DNA of 64,000 bases, taken from positions 95,099 through 159,098 of the forward strand of contig NZ_DJFS01000070.1 of the NCBI RefSeq assembly GCF_002432125.1, given 5' to 3'. Of this stretch, positions 17,097 to 28,105 are shown piece after piece. A program made the translations under genes and the position numbers. Positions within the stretch are counted from its first letter, which is position 1. Every line of letters starts with the position of its first letter. The DNA is from Brevundimonas sp. UBA5866. GTDB taxonomy: Bacteria > Pseudomonadota > Alphaproteobacteria > Caulobacterales > Caulobacteraceae. A model generated the notes under the pieces. That model searched no databases. It was not told the DNA's origin and was given only the letters and a program-made list of their open reading frames with translations.

Positions 17097-17545
17097 TGAT
17101 CGAAGTCGAGCTGGAAGCAGAGGCCTGGACCAAGGCCCTGCCCGACGTCGAGGCCATTGTGACCCGTGCCGCCACCGCGGCGCTGGGCAAGGCCGAGGGC
17201 GATGTGGTGATCCTGCTGGCCGACGATCCCACGGTTCAGGACCTGAACGCCCGTTTCCGCCAGAAGGACAAGCCCACCAATGTGCTGTCGTTTCCGGCGG
17301 CGGAGTCAGCCTTTCCGCATCTGGGCGATGTGATCCTCGGCTATGACTATTGCGCCGCCGAGGCGGTGGCCCAGAACAAGACCCTGGCCGATCACCTCAG
17401 CCATCTGGTCGTCCACGGGGTTCTGCACCTTCTCGGCTATGACCATATCGAGGACGACGAGGCCGAAGAAATGGAAGGCGAGGAACGGCTTATCCTCGCC
17501 GGAATGGGGATCGCCGATCCCTATGCCGCAGAACAACAGATCTAG
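17096..17545 (+). CDS. ybeY: Endoribonuclease YbeY
   Basis: 149-residue metal-dependent ribonuclease for 16S rRNA 3'-end maturation and ribosome quality control. The zinc motif H3-x-H5-x-G-x-H is present as HGVLHLLGYDH (about residues 105-115), flanked by NVLSFPAAE and an acidic tail DDEAEEMEGEE. It overlaps phoH at the start codon. The gene usually found next, corC/ybeX, is absent: lnt starts only 11 bp downstream. Confidence 0.94.
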   Translation: MIEVELEAEAWTKALPDVEAIVTRAATAALGKAEGDVVILLADDPTVQDLNARFRQKDKPTNVLSFPAAESAFPHLGDVILGYDYCAAEAVAQNKTLADHLSHLVVHGVLHLLGYDHIEDDEAEEMEGEERLILAGMGIADPYAAEQQI

Positions 17546-17556
17546 GGGGCGAACAG

Positions 17557-19152
17557 ATGGCACGGATTCCTGCTGGCCTATGGGATAGGGGCTGGGTCCG
17601 TATCCTTCTGGCCCTTTTGTTGGGGGTGGCGGCGGCGCTGGCTCATCCACCGTTCGGCATGGTTCCCGGCCTTCTGGCCTATCCGGCCCTGATGATCCTG
17701 AGTGAACGGTCGCGGCGGTTGCGCGGCGGGTTCGCGATGGGGTGGTGGTTCGGTTTCGGCTATTTCCTGCTGGGCTGCTGGTGGGTTGCCGAGGCCTTCT
17801 TCGTCAATCCTGAACAGGCGTGGATGGCACCGATTGCCGTCTCAGCCCTGCCTGCCGGTATCGGCCTGTTCACGGGCTTGGCTACACTCGCCTACCGCGC
17901 ATTGAAACCGCGTGGACCGTGGCGTTTTCTGGCCTTTGTGCTAGCCTTCTCTGCGCTGGAGTGGGTGCGCGGCCATATCCTTACGGGCTTTCCCTGGAAC
18001 CCTGTGGGGGCCAGCTGGCAGGCAGGCAGTGCCATGTCCCAGATGGCATCCGTGGTCGGCGTCTATGGTCTTGGCCTTTTGACCCTACTGGGTATCTCGG
18101 CGTTCGCGCCGATATTGACGCAGCCTAGAAATCGCACGGCGCAGTCTATAGCTCTGGGCGGCCTGGCCGTTCTTTTTGCCATGTTGGGTTTTGGTAACGG
18201 ACGGCTGTCGAACGCCACGGTTGAGGACTCGCCCGTCTTGGCGCGGATCGTTCAGGCGGATGTTTCTCAGGAGAGCAAATGGTCTGCCGATGCCTATCAG
18301 CAGATCCTCAATCGGTATCTGATCCTGACGTCACAGCCTGCTGCGCGTACGCCCGATGTGGTTATCTGGCCCGAAAGTGCCCTGCCCGATCTGGCCAACA
18401 ATATTCTCGCGGGATCGGATGCCGTACAGATTGCCGCTGCCCTGACCGAGGGCCAGACCCTTCTGACCGGGCTCAGCCGCGCTGAGCGGCAGCCGGATGG
18501 AAAGGTCACCTATTTCAACTCCCTGATCGAGTTGAACAGTCTGGGCGCGCGCGGCATGCAGGTCGGCCAGACTTACGATAAATATCGCCTCGTACCCTTT
18601 GGCGAATATCTGCCACTGGGAGATCTGATGGGAAGTCTGGGCATTCGTCGCATTGTGCAAATGCCCGAAGACCTGTCTGCGGGGCCAAAGCCGGAGCCGC
18701 TTGTTCTGGCAAGATTGCCCAAGGTGCAGCCGTTGATCTGCTACGAGAGCCTGTTTCCCGGCTTTACGGATGGCAGTGCTCGGGGACGTCCGGACTGGAT
18801 TGTGAATGTTTCCAACGACGCATGGTTTGGCCGGACCTCTGGCCCGGTCCAACATTTGAATATGGCTTCATATCGCGCCATCGAGACAGGGTTGCCGATT
18901 GCCCGCGCCACTCCTACCGGTATCAGCGCCATGATCGATCCTCTGGGCCGGATTGTAGAGGGAAGCCGCATTGGACATGGCGAGGCAAAGGCCGTAGATG
19001 TCTTTGTTCCGAAACCTCTGTTACCCACGGTGTTCGGCCGCTTCGGGCACCTGCCTTATGGAGTCGGTCTTTTGTTTCTGGGTGTTATCGTTGCCATGCT
19101 GCAATGGCGTCCAAATATCCGCGGTTCGGAATTTGGGGCGCGAGCTGCGTAG
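17557..19152 (+). CDS. lnt: Apolipoprotein N-acyltransferase Lnt
   Basis: 531-residue inner-membrane enzyme that adds the third acyl chain to lipoproteins. Six or more N-terminal membrane helices (about 10-215) are followed by a nitrilase-like periplasmic domain. The catalytic triad is visible: Glu in VIWPESALPD, Lys in YDKYRLVPFGEYLPLG and Cys in LICYESLFPG. Several of its likely substrates are encoded nearby, including the MltA, glycine-zipper and OmpA-like lipoproteins. Translation starts at ATG 17557 behind AGGGGGCG. Confidence 0.95.
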   Translation: MARIPAGLWDRGWVRILLALLLGVAAALAHPPFGMVPGLLAYPALMILSERSRRLRGGFAMGWWFGFGYFLLGCWWVAEAFFVNPEQAWMAPIAVSALPAGIGLFTGLATLAYRALKPRGPWRFLAFVLAFSALEWVRGHILTGFPWNPVGASWQAGSAMSQMASVVGVYGLGLLTLLGISAFAPILTQPRNRTAQSIALGGLAVLFAMLGFGNGRLSNATVEDSPVLARIVQADVSQESKWSADAYQQILNRYLILTSQPAARTPDVVIWPESALPDLANNILAGSDAVQIAAALTEGQTLLTGLSRAERQPDGKVTYFNSLIELNSLGARGMQVGQTYDKYRLVPFGEYLPLGDLMGSLGIRRIVQMPEDLSAGPKPEPLVLARLPKVQPLICYESLFPGFTDGSARGRPDWIVNVSNDAWFGRTSGPVQHLNMASYRAIETGLPIARATPTGISAMIDPLGRIVEGSRIGHGEAKAVDVFVPKPLLPTVFGRFGHLPYGVGLLFLGVIVAMLQWRPNIRGSEFGARAA

Positions 19153-19281
19153 TTCGTTCGCGTTTTGCTTGTACTGAGGCGGAAAAACGTCGCGCTAGGA
19201 CAAAAAAAGTCAATTTTAGGGTGACTTTGGTCGCAAGGCACCTCATGGGTTCAGGCTTCACAGTATTGAGAGAGTTGCTGC

Positions 19282-19716
19282 ATGGTCAGAGGCGCGGGGG
19301 AGAACGGGCCGCATCCGGTAGACCGCCATGTTGGGCGTAAGGTTTGCGAGAAGCGGATCGCTCTGGGATACAACCAAAGTGACTTGGGGCGGGCGCTGGG
19401 GCTCACGTTCCAGCAGATCCAGAAGTACGAGAAGGGCGCTAACCGTATTTCGGCGTCGAAGCTGTGGGATATCGCGCGCTTCTTCAGCGTGGACGTCAGC
19501 TATTTCTTCGAAGGTCTGGCTGCGCGTCCGGGTATGGCCGAGGGCGAGGGTGAGCCTTTTGTTCATGATTTCCCGATGACACGCCAGAGCATCGAGATCG
19601 GGCAACTGGCACCACGCCTGAATGCACGTCAGCAAAAGCTGGTTCTCGAAATGATGCGCGAAATGGTGGCATCCAGCGAGATGTCCGAAGCCTCCCAGCA
19701 GAATCTTCGCGGCTAA
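19282..19716 (+). CDS. XRE-family transcriptional regulator (PraR-like)
   Basis: 144 residues. The helix-turn-helix (about 18-75) reads NQSDLGRALGLTFQQIQKYE and ends in FSVDVSYFFEGL; the C-terminal 60 residues are helical (QKLVLEMMREMVASSEM). It shares the FQQ-x-QKYE-x-G-x-NR-x-S signature with the paralogue at 12548. The conserved alphaproteobacterial order is lnt, this regulator, then metK; here a terminator and ahpD follow instead, so synteny is broken. Start ATG at 19282; the N-terminal 17 residues are poorly conserved in type. Confidence 0.85.
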   Translation: MVRGAGENGPHPVDRHVGRKVCEKRIALGYNQSDLGRALGLTFQQIQKYEKGANRISASKLWDIARFFSVDVSYFFEGLAARPGMAEGEGEPFVHDFPMTRQSIEIGQLAPRLNARQQKLVLEMMREMVASSEMSEASQQNLRG

Positions 19717-19732
19717 CATCCGCAGAACCCTA

Positions 19733-19767
19733 TAAAAAAGGGCGGTACCCGACGGTACCGCCCTTTT
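19733..19767. terminator. Bidirectional intrinsic terminator between the XRE gene and ahpD
   Basis: Perfect 10-bp stem GGGCGGTACC (19740-19749) / GGTACCGCCC (19754-19763) with a CGAC loop, an A-run on the left (19734-19739) and TTTT on the right. It can serve both convergent genes. Confidence 0.85.
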
Positions 19768-19787
19768 CGTATGGGTATAAGGCTGAC

Positions 19788-20321
19788 TTATTCAGCGGCA
19801 GCCACTGCCGAGGCGATGACGCGGCTGGCCGCGTGAACTACTGCGCCGATACGCAGGGTTGCCTGAACCTGTACGTTCGAGACACCGTGCTTGCGCAGCT
19901 CGCCCTCGTGGGCGTCCAGGCAACCACCGCAGCCGTTGATGGCCGAAACAGCGGTGGCGTACATTTCGAAATCGATCTTATCGATGCCCGGATTGGCCAG
20001 ACCGTTCATGCGCAGCTTGGCCGGCAGGGTGGTGTACTCATGGTTCTTCATGAGGTGCAGGGCGCGGTAGTAGATGTTGTTCATGCCCATGATGGCCGCG
20101 GCGGTCTTGGCCGCGTTCATGGCTTCCGGCGACAGGACGGTCGCGGCTTGGGCTTCGATCAGCTTGACCACCTGCGGCACGCCGATGGCATGGGCCGAGG
20201 CGAGGAAGCAGCCCCACTTTTGCTGGTCGTTCAGAATGGTTTCGTTCGCGAGCGAAGAAAGGTTCAGCGAGATGTCCTTGGCATAGGACGGGATCAGTTC
20301 GCGCAGGGCATCGATAGACAT
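19788..20321 (-). CDS. ahpD: Alkyl hydroperoxidase AhpD (carboxymuconolactone decarboxylase family)
   Basis: 177 residues. The catalytic CxxC of AhpD is in SAINGCGGCLDAHEGELRKHG (about 126-146), with the downstream histidine. AhpD passes reducing equivalents, via lipoylated carriers in known systems, to AhpC, an alternative to AhpF. It follows ahpC on the same strand after a 185-bp gap that contains two hairpins. The ATG at 20319-20321 opens the domain (MSIDALRELIPSY); a longer upstream frame is an artefact. There is no ahpF in the window, so AhpD is the likely AhpC reductase. Confidence 0.92.
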   Translation of the reverse strand: MSIDALRELIPSYAKDISLNLSSLANETILNDQQKWGCFLASAHAIGVPQVVKLIEAQAATVLSPEAMNAAKTAAAIMGMNNIYYRALHLMKNHEYTTLPAKLRMNGLANPGIDKIDFEMYATAVSAINGCGGCLDAHEGELRKHGVSNVQVQATLRIGAVVHAASRVIASAVAAAE

Positions 20322-20400
20322 GGGATGAACTCCGAAAGGGAAAATGCTGTCGCGCGATCCGCGCGCCAAATCGGTTTCTGGCCCGAATACGGGCAGTGAA

Positions 20401-20465
20401 AAGGCGGCAACGGTCACCCGCCGCCGCCTTCTCGACTGTTCCGGACCATACGAACGCGTCCGGAA
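20401..20465 (-). promoter_or_regulatory. Two hairpins in the ahpC-ahpD intercistronic spacer
   Basis: Reading in the ahpC to ahpD direction, the transcript first meets a perfect 8-bp stem TTCCGGAC/GTCCGGAA (20439-20446 and 20458-20465, 11-nt loop), then a perfect 8-bp stem AAGGCGGC/GCCGCCTT (20401-20408 and 20423-20430) followed on the minus strand by TTTTC. The second resembles a weak terminator or attenuator that would make ahpC more abundant than ahpD. Alternatively they protect the ahpC 3' end. Confidence 0.55.
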
Positions 20466-20506
20466 CGCGCGGCCATACTCACGCGGCCGCAGTGTTCGGT
20501 ACTGGC

Positions 20507-21073
20507 TTAGGCAGCCAGGGTCTCGCCGCCAACCGGGCGGTTGCAGGCGCACAGTTCGTCGGTCTGCAGGGCGTCAACAACGCGCAGGGTGTCTTCCGGC
20601 GAACGGCCGACGTTCAGGTTGGTGACGTAGACGTGTTGGACAACGTTGTGCGGGTCGACAACGAAGGTCGCGCGCAGGGCCACGCCGTTTTCTTCGTCCA
20701 GAACGCCCAGTTCACGGGCGAACTTGCCGCCGCAGTCAGCGAACTGCCACATCGGCAGCTTGTTCAGGTCGGCGTGGTCGCGGCGCCATGCCAGCTTGGT
20801 GAATTCGTTGTCGGTCGAACCGCCCAGAACCACGGTGTCGCGGTCTTCGAATTCTTTGTTCAGCTTGGCGAAAGCGGCGATTTCGGTCGGGCACACGAAG
20901 GTGAAGTCCTTCGGGTAGAAGAAGATGACCTTCCACTTACCTTCAAACGAGTCCTGGTTCAGGGCTTCGAAAGCCGAGACGCCGTTTTCTTCGTGGCTGT
21001 TGAAGCCCGGCTTCACGCCGGTGATTTTGAAATCAGGAAGTTTTTGACCGACGCCCAGCATGGGAATCTCCAT
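20507..21073 (-). CDS. ahpC: Alkyl hydroperoxide reductase AhpC (2-Cys peroxiredoxin)
   Basis: 188-residue peroxiredoxin reducing H2O2 and organic hydroperoxides. The peroxidatic cysteine is in FTFVCPTEIAAFAKLN (about residue 61) and the resolving cysteine lies in the C-terminal DELCACNRPVGG, which has two cysteines. The AhpC-with-AhpD arrangement and the longer C-terminal tail resemble mycobacterial-type AhpC. It is divergent from katG and presumably OxyR-controlled. The codon bias is strong, suggesting high expression. Confidence 0.94.
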   Translation of the reverse strand: MEIPMLGVGQKLPDFKITGVKPGFNSHEENGVSAFEALNQDSFEGKWKVIFFYPKDFTFVCPTEIAAFAKLNKEFEDRDTVVLGGSTDNEFTKLAWRRDHADLNKLPMWQFADCGGKFARELGVLDEENGVALRATFVVDPHNVVQHVYVTNLNVGRSPEDTLRVVDALQTDELCACNRPVGGETLAA

Positions 21074-23573
<2,500 letters not shown>

Positions 23574-23578
23574 CGGCC

Positions 23579-23618
23579 AGAAGGGGTGCCTTGGACCAGT
23601 GGGCACCCCTTCTTTTTT
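23579..23618 (+). terminator. Intrinsic terminator after katG
   Basis: 12-bp perfect stem AGAAGGGGTGCC (23579-23590) / GGCACCCCTTCT (23602-23613) followed by a T-run to 23618. It lies only 46 bp before the oxyR start, so oxyR needs its own promoter or read-through. Confidence 0.85.
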
Positions 23619-23663
23619 ACTGTGAACTTTGATCTCAAGCCGATGACCCCTTATGTCGGCTCT

Positions 23664-24551
23664 ATGCTTCCCACCCTAAGACAGCTTCAGTACCTAAAGC
23701 TTCTGGCTGAGCACGGCTCTTTTAGCCGGGCTGCGGATGCGGCCCATGTGAGCCAGCCTGCCCTGTCCTCCGGTGTTCAGGAGCTGGAGCGTATTCTCGG
23801 AGCCCCCGTTGTCGAGCGTACCCGTGGCGCGGTCTTGCTGACGGCCGTGGGGGCAGAGGCCGTGCGTCGCGCCGAGGATGTACTGGCGCGTACAGAAGAC
23901 CTTGTCGAGGCGGCCCGCAACGCAGGCAAGCCACTGTCCGGGCGTTTCCGTCTGGGCGTTATTCCGACGGTCGCGCCCTATCTGCTGCCGCAGAAACTGG
24001 GGCATCTGCGCGAGCAGTATCCGAACCTTCGCCTTTTCATCCGTGAGGATCTGACGCCGCGCCTGATTGCCGGGCTGAAGTCGGGTCAGCTGGACGCTGC
24101 GGTTATCGCCCTGCCCTATGACGCGCCGGGCATCGATCATGCGCACATCGCCGACGACGAGATTGTCGCCGCCGCGCCAGTCAACCACCCGCTGGCAGGC
24201 AAGGGACCTATCCCGCAGGGGGCCTTGAAATCGGAGGATCTGATCCTTCTGGAAGATGGCCACTGTCTGCGCGACCAGGCGCTGGCGGCGGTCAATATCG
24301 AGCCCCCCAAGGGCGAGGACGTCTTTGCCGCCACCACCTTGCCGACGCTGGTACAGATGGTGTCCTCGGGATTGGGTGTAAGCTTCCTGCCGCAGATGGC
24401 GGTCAATGCAGGACTGGCCGACAATCCGGGCGTCGTCGTACGCCCTCTTTCGGACGAAGGCCCCCACCGCGAGATCGTCGTCGCATGGCGTTCAGGTTCC
24501 AGCCGCGCCGCCGAGGCACGACTTCTTGCGGATGCACTGAAGATAGACTGA
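23664..24551 (+). CDS. oxyR: LysR-type hydrogen-peroxide regulator OxyR, single-cysteine form
   Basis: 295 residues from the ATG at 23664 (MLPTLRQLQYL). The winged helix-turn-helix covers about 1-62 and the peroxide-sensing domain 90-290. The sensing motif LLEDGHCLRDQALAAV is OxyR-specific and supplies the peroxidatic cysteine (Cys201, codon 24264-24266). The partner cysteine nine residues later, in E. coli HCLRDQAMGFC, is valine here (codon 24291-24293), and the protein has no other cysteine. The intramolecular disulfide switch is therefore impossible as in E. coli. The start at 23643 would add seven residues; anything earlier lies in the katG terminator. Confidence 0.88.
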   Translation: MLPTLRQLQYLKLLAEHGSFSRAADAAHVSQPALSSGVQELERILGAPVVERTRGAVLLTAVGAEAVRRAEDVLARTEDLVEAARNAGKPLSGRFRLGVIPTVAPYLLPQKLGHLREQYPNLRLFIREDLTPRLIAGLKSGQLDAAVIALPYDAPGIDHAHIADDEIVAAAPVNHPLAGKGPIPQGALKSEDLILLEDGHCLRDQALAAVNIEPPKGEDVFAATTLPTLVQMVSSGLGVSFLPQMAVNAGLADNPGVVVRPLSDEGPHREIVVAWRSGSSRAAEARLLADALKID

Positions 24552-24645
24552 CGGCTTCAGTCTCCGCATCTGGAGCCGTGCCCGTACGACGTACATCGAA
24601 TACCGTTCCTGCGGCCTTCTATTGCGACCCTATTCTTTATATGGG

Positions 24646-24685
24646 AAAGGCCTCGCACGAATAATTTGGCGGCCTTTTGCGAGGC
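24646..24685 (+). promoter_or_regulatory. Alternative hairpins in the acnB leader
   Basis: Two perfect but competing stems exist: AAAGGCC (24646-24652) with GGCCTTT (24671-24677), and GCCTCGCA (24650-24657) with TGCGAGGC (24678-24685). Their left arms share three bases and their topology forbids both at once in a simple fold. A -10-like TTTATAT lies just upstream at about 24636-24642, so the structure would sit close to the 5' end of the transcript. Confidence 0.45.
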
Positions 24686-24716
24686 TGTCGGGGATACCAC
24701 ACACAGGTCAACGCTG

Positions 24717-27299
24717 ATGCTGCAACACTATCGCGAACACGTTGCCGAACGTGCGGCTCTGGGCATTCCGCCCCTGCCGCTTTCGGCCCAGCAAACTGCT
24801 GAACTGATCGAACTGATCAAGGCTCCGACCGCCGAAGCGTCGTCGGAAGAACTGATCGAGCTGCTGGCTCACCGTGTACCGCCGGGCGTTGATGACGCCG
24901 CCAAGGTCAAGGCCTCCTTCCTGTCGGCTGTGGCCCACGGCGACTTCGAGGTTCCGAACCTGTCGCGCGAATATGCCACCCAACTGCTGGGCACCATGGT
25001 TGGTGGCTACAACGTCAAGCCGCTGATCGACCTGCTGTCGGACGAAGTGGTCGGCACCGTCGCTGCCGAGGGTCTGAAGAAGACCCTGCTGATGTTCGAC
25101 TTCTTCCATGACGTGAACGAACTGGCCAAGGGCGGCAACGCCAACGCCAAGGCCGTGATCCAGTCGTGGGCAGACGCCGAATGGTTCACCTCGCGCGACA
25201 AGGTCGCCGAGAAGATCACCGTCACCGTCTTCAAGGTGACCGGCGAGACCAACACCGACGACCTGTCGCCGGCGCCGGATGCATGGTCGCGTCCGGACAT
25301 CCCGCTGCACTATCTGGCCATGCTGAAGAACGCACGCCCGGGCATCACGCCTGAGCAGGACGGCGTCCGTGGCCCGATCCAGTTCATCGAAGACCTGAAG
25401 GCTAAGGGCCACCTCGTCGCCTACGTCGGTGACGTTGTCGGCACCGGCTCGTCGCGTAAGTCGGCCACCAACTCGGTGATCTGGGCCACCGGCCAGGACA
25501 TCCCGTTCGTGCCGAACAAGCGCTTCGGCGGCGTGACCCTGGGCGGCAAGATCGCTCCTATCTTCTTCAACACCCAGGAAGACTCCGGCGCCCTGCCGAT
25601 CGAAGTCGACGTGACCAGCCTGAACATGGGCGATGTCATCGACATCTACCCGTACGAAGGCAAGATCGTGAAGGACGGCGAGACCGTCGCCACCTTCGAG
25701 CTGAAGTCGCAGGTCTTGCTGGACGAAGTCCAAGCCGGTGGCCGTATCAACCTGATCATCGGCCGCTCGCTGACCGCCCGCGCCCGTGAGGCTCTGGGTC
25801 TGGCTCCGTCGACCGAGTTCCGTCTGCCGGTCGTTCCGGGTGACACGGGCAAGGGCTACACCCTCGCCCAGAAGATGGTCGGTCGTGCCTGCGGCCTGCC
25901 GGAAGGCCAAGGCATCCGTCCGGGTACCTATTGCGAACCGCGCATGACCACGGTCGGCTCGCAGGACACCACTGGCCCGATGACCCGCGACGAGCTGAAA
26001 GACCTCGCCTGCCTCGGCTTCTCGGCCGACATGGTGATGCAGTCGTTCTGCCACACCGCCGCCTATCCGAAGCCGGTCGACGTCAAGACCCACCGCGAAC
26101 TGCCGCACTTCATCTCGGATCGTGGCGGCGTGGCCCTGCGTCCGGGCGACGGCGTGATCCACTCGTGGCTGAACCGCCTGCTGCTGCCGGACACCGTCGG
26201 CACCGGCGGTGACTCGCACACCCGCTTCCCGATCGGCATCTCCTTCCCGGCTGGCTCGGGTCTGGTCGCCTTCGGTGCGGCCACCGGCGTGATGCCGCTG
26301 GACATGCCGGAGTCGGTTCTGGTGCGCTTCAAGGGCGAAATGCAGCCGGGTATCACCCTGCGCGACCTCGTCCACGCCATCCCGTACTACGCCATCAAGC
26401 AAGGTCTGCTGACCGTCGCCAAGGCTGGCAAGATCAACGCCTTCTCGGGCCGCATCCTCGAAATCGAGGGCCTGCCGAACCTGAAGGTCGAGCAAGCCTT
26501 CGAGCTGACCGACGCCTCGGCTGAACGTTCGGCTGCGGGCTGCACCGTCAAGCTGAACAAAGAGCCGATCATCGAGTACATGACCTCGAACATCGTGCTC
26601 ATGAAGAACATGATCGCCGACGGCTATCAGGATGCCCGCACCCTGCAGCGCCGTATCGACGCCATGGAAGCTTGGCTGGCCAACCCGAACCTGCTCGAAG
26701 CCGATGCCGACGCCGAATACGCGCACGTCATCGAAATCGACCTGAACGAGATCAAGGAGCCGATCCTGTGCGCTCCGAACGATCCGGACGATGCCCGCCT
26801 GCTGTCGGAAGTACAGAACACCCAGATCGATGAAGTCTTCATCGGTTCGTGCATGACCAACATCGGCCACTTCCGCGCCGCCTCGCTGCTGCTGAAGGGC
26901 AAGAAGGACATCCCGACCCGCCTGTGGGTCGCCCCGCCGACCAAGATGGACGCCTCGGAACTCACCAAGGAAGGTCACTACTCGACCCTCGGCGGTGCCG
27001 GTGCCCGTATGGAAATGCCGGGCTGCTCGCTGTGCATGGGTAACCAGGCTCAGGTGAAGGAAGGCGCGACCGTGGTTTCGACCTCGACCCGCAACTTCCC
27101 GAACCGTCTGGGCAAGGGCTCGAACGTCTTCCTGTCGTCGGCCGAACTGGCTGCCGTGGCCTCCAAGCTGGGCCGCCTGCCGACCGTGGAAGAGTACATG
27201 GCCGAAATGGGCGTCATCAACGAGAACGCCGCCGACGTGTACCGCTACATGAACTTCGACCAGATCGAAGAATACGCGGACCGCGTCGCTGCTGAGTAA
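24717..27299 (+). CDS. acnB: Aconitate hydratase B (AcnB)
   Basis: 860 residues. Isomerises citrate to isocitrate with a 4Fe-4S cluster. It has the AcnB domain order, with an N-terminal HEAT-like helical domain (about 1-155), then the swivel domain, then the catalytic domains. The cluster cysteines are in [13 protein letters not shown] and [11 protein letters not shown] near the C-terminus. The start ATG at 24717 ([18 protein letters not shown]) fits the family; an upstream TTG at 24666 would place the leader hairpin inside the coding region. Codons are strongly biased, suggesting high expression. In E. coli the apo-AcnB also binds mRNA. A second aconitase, AcnA, lies 1.5 kb downstream. Confidence 0.96.
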   Translation: MLQHYREHVAERAALGIPPLPLSAQQTAELIELIKAPTAEASSEELIELLAHRVPPGVDDAAKVKASFLSAVAHGDFEVPNLSREYATQLLGTMVGGYNVKPLIDLLSDEVVGTVAAEGLKKTLLMFDFFHDVNELAKGGNANAKAVIQSWADAEWFTSRDKVAEKITVTVFKVTGETNTDDLSPAPDAWSRPDIPLHYLAMLKNARPGITPEQDGVRGPIQFIEDLKAKGHLVAYVGDVVGTGSSRKSATNSVIWATGQDIPFVPNKRFGGVTLGGKIAPIFFNTQEDSGALPIEVDVTSLNMGDVIDIYPYEGKIVKDGETVATFELKSQVLLDEVQAGGRINLIIGRSLTARAREALGLAPSTEFRLPVVPGDTGKGYTLAQKMVGRACGLPEGQGIRPGTYCEPRMTTVGSQDTTGPMTRDELKDLACLGFSADMVMQSFCHTAAYPKPVDVKTHRELPHFISDRGGVALRPGDGVIHSWLNRLLLPDTVGTGGDSHTRFPIGISFPAGSGLVAFGAATGVMPLDMPESVLVRFKGEMQPGITLRDLVHAIPYYAIKQGLLTVAKAGKINAFSGRILEIEGLPNLKVEQAFELTDASAERSAAGCTVKLNKEPIIEYMTSNIVLMKNMIADGYQDARTLQRRIDAMEAWLANPNLLEADADAEYAHVIEIDLNEIKEPILCAPNDPDDARLLSEVQNTQIDEVFIGSCMTNIGHFRAASLLLKGKKDIPTRLWVAPPTKMDASELTKEGHYSTLGGAGARMEMPGCSLCMGNQAQVKEGATVVSTSTRNFPNRLGKGSNVFLSSAELAAVASKLGRLPTVEEYMAEMGVINENAADVYRYMNFDQIEEYADRVAAE

Positions 27300-27331
27300 G
27301 CCTCGGCCCAACGCCTAGCGATGAAATCAAG

Positions 27332-27364
27332 AAGCCCCCTCGGAGTGATCCGAGGGGGCTTTTT
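27332..27364 (+). terminator. Intrinsic terminator after acnB
   Basis: 12-bp perfect stem AAGCCCCCTCGG (27332-27343) / CCGAGGGGGCTT (27350-27361) followed by T-run to 27364. The complementary strand has GAAGC before it and no T-run, so it mainly serves acnB; the minus-strand gene ends only 14 bp away. Confidence 0.85.
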
Positions 27365-27377
27365 AGTATGATATTAT

Positions 27378-28100
27378 CTACTTAGGCTCTGGAAAATCGA
27401 ACAGATCGGGGCCGCGATCCTTGGGCTTACGCTCGCCCTTGTCGGCTGCCTTTCGTGCCGCTTTACGTTGAGCATGAATTTCGAACGCCTCGAGCAAGAT
27501 GCCCAACGCTTCATTAAGTTCAGCGTGCGTCACTGTGCCCAGACTCGCGCTGTCCAGTATTTCCACTTCGCGGCCTGCGCGAGGATGCTTCTCGGATAGA
27601 TCGACCCATTCCAATCCAGCATCCTTAAAGTCCCCGACAAAGAATGTTTGTTGCAGGATCGTGTTGAAGATCGCCTTTTGAAGCGGATCTAGGGTTCGGC
27701 CCTTCCAGCTCTGGGCCCAAAGTACTTGTAGGCGACCATCTTCTACCCAAAACCCCGAGGGTCTGACGGGAATCATTACGCCACTACCAATGGGGTACAT
27801 AAAAGGCTCGGGTTCACGAAACCACGACACTTTTTTTGAGGAAGCGTAGTGAAAGAAGGCTGTCGTCAGATCTTTATTGGGAGCGATATTCTTGAGATGT
27901 TTCTCTGCCTCAATCTGACGCAATGCCCAGTCTAGGGTGCACCCTTCCATAAGCGGCTTGAAGAGCTTGCGACTTGGGTTGAGTGAAAAGGGGATCTTCG
28001 CGGCGTCTAATTTCTCCATCTCGAGGAGCGTTGCCTCGACAGTTGGGCGGATCAACGCCACAGCATGTTGAACAGATGGAGTTTTGCGAAGATCAGCCAT
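27378..28100 (-). CDS. Unrecognised 240-residue protein, candidate toxin of a Panacea pair
   Basis: I do not recognise this family. It is a soluble protein with no signal or membrane segment. The N-terminal third is helical (VEATLLEMEKLDAAKIPFSL), the middle is aromatic-rich (VSWFREPEPFMYPIGSG, SGFWVEDGRLQVLWAQSWKG, LQQTFFVGDF), and the C-terminus is Lys/Arg-rich and ends PDLFDFPEPK. The ATG is 5 bp after the stop of the Panacea gene, the usual antitoxin-then-toxin spacing. GC is visibly lower than in the flanking aconitase genes. In Caulobacter SocAB, a Panacea-domain antitoxin controls SocB, which binds the DnaN clamp; the terminal DLF only loosely resembles the QL(S/D)LF clamp motif. Confidence 0.7.
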   Translation of the reverse strand: MADLRKTPSVQHAVALIRPTVEATLLEMEKLDAAKIPFSLNPSRKLFKPLMEGCTLDWALRQIEAEKHLKNIAPNKDLTTAFFHYASSKKVSWFREPEPFMYPIGSGVMIPVRPSGFWVEDGRLQVLWAQSWKGRTLDPLQKAIFNTILQQTFFVGDFKDAGLEWVDLSEKHPRAGREVEILDSASLGTVTHAELNEALGILLEAFEIHAQRKAARKAADKGERKPKDRGPDLFDFPEPK

Positions 28101-28105
28101 ATTAG

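Noticed and set aside
24708..27311. 867-codon minus-strand frame across acnB, and the matching 880-codon plus-strand frame across acnA (28891-31533)
   Set aside because: Both are shadows of strongly codon-biased aconitase genes with all active-site motifs on the other strand.
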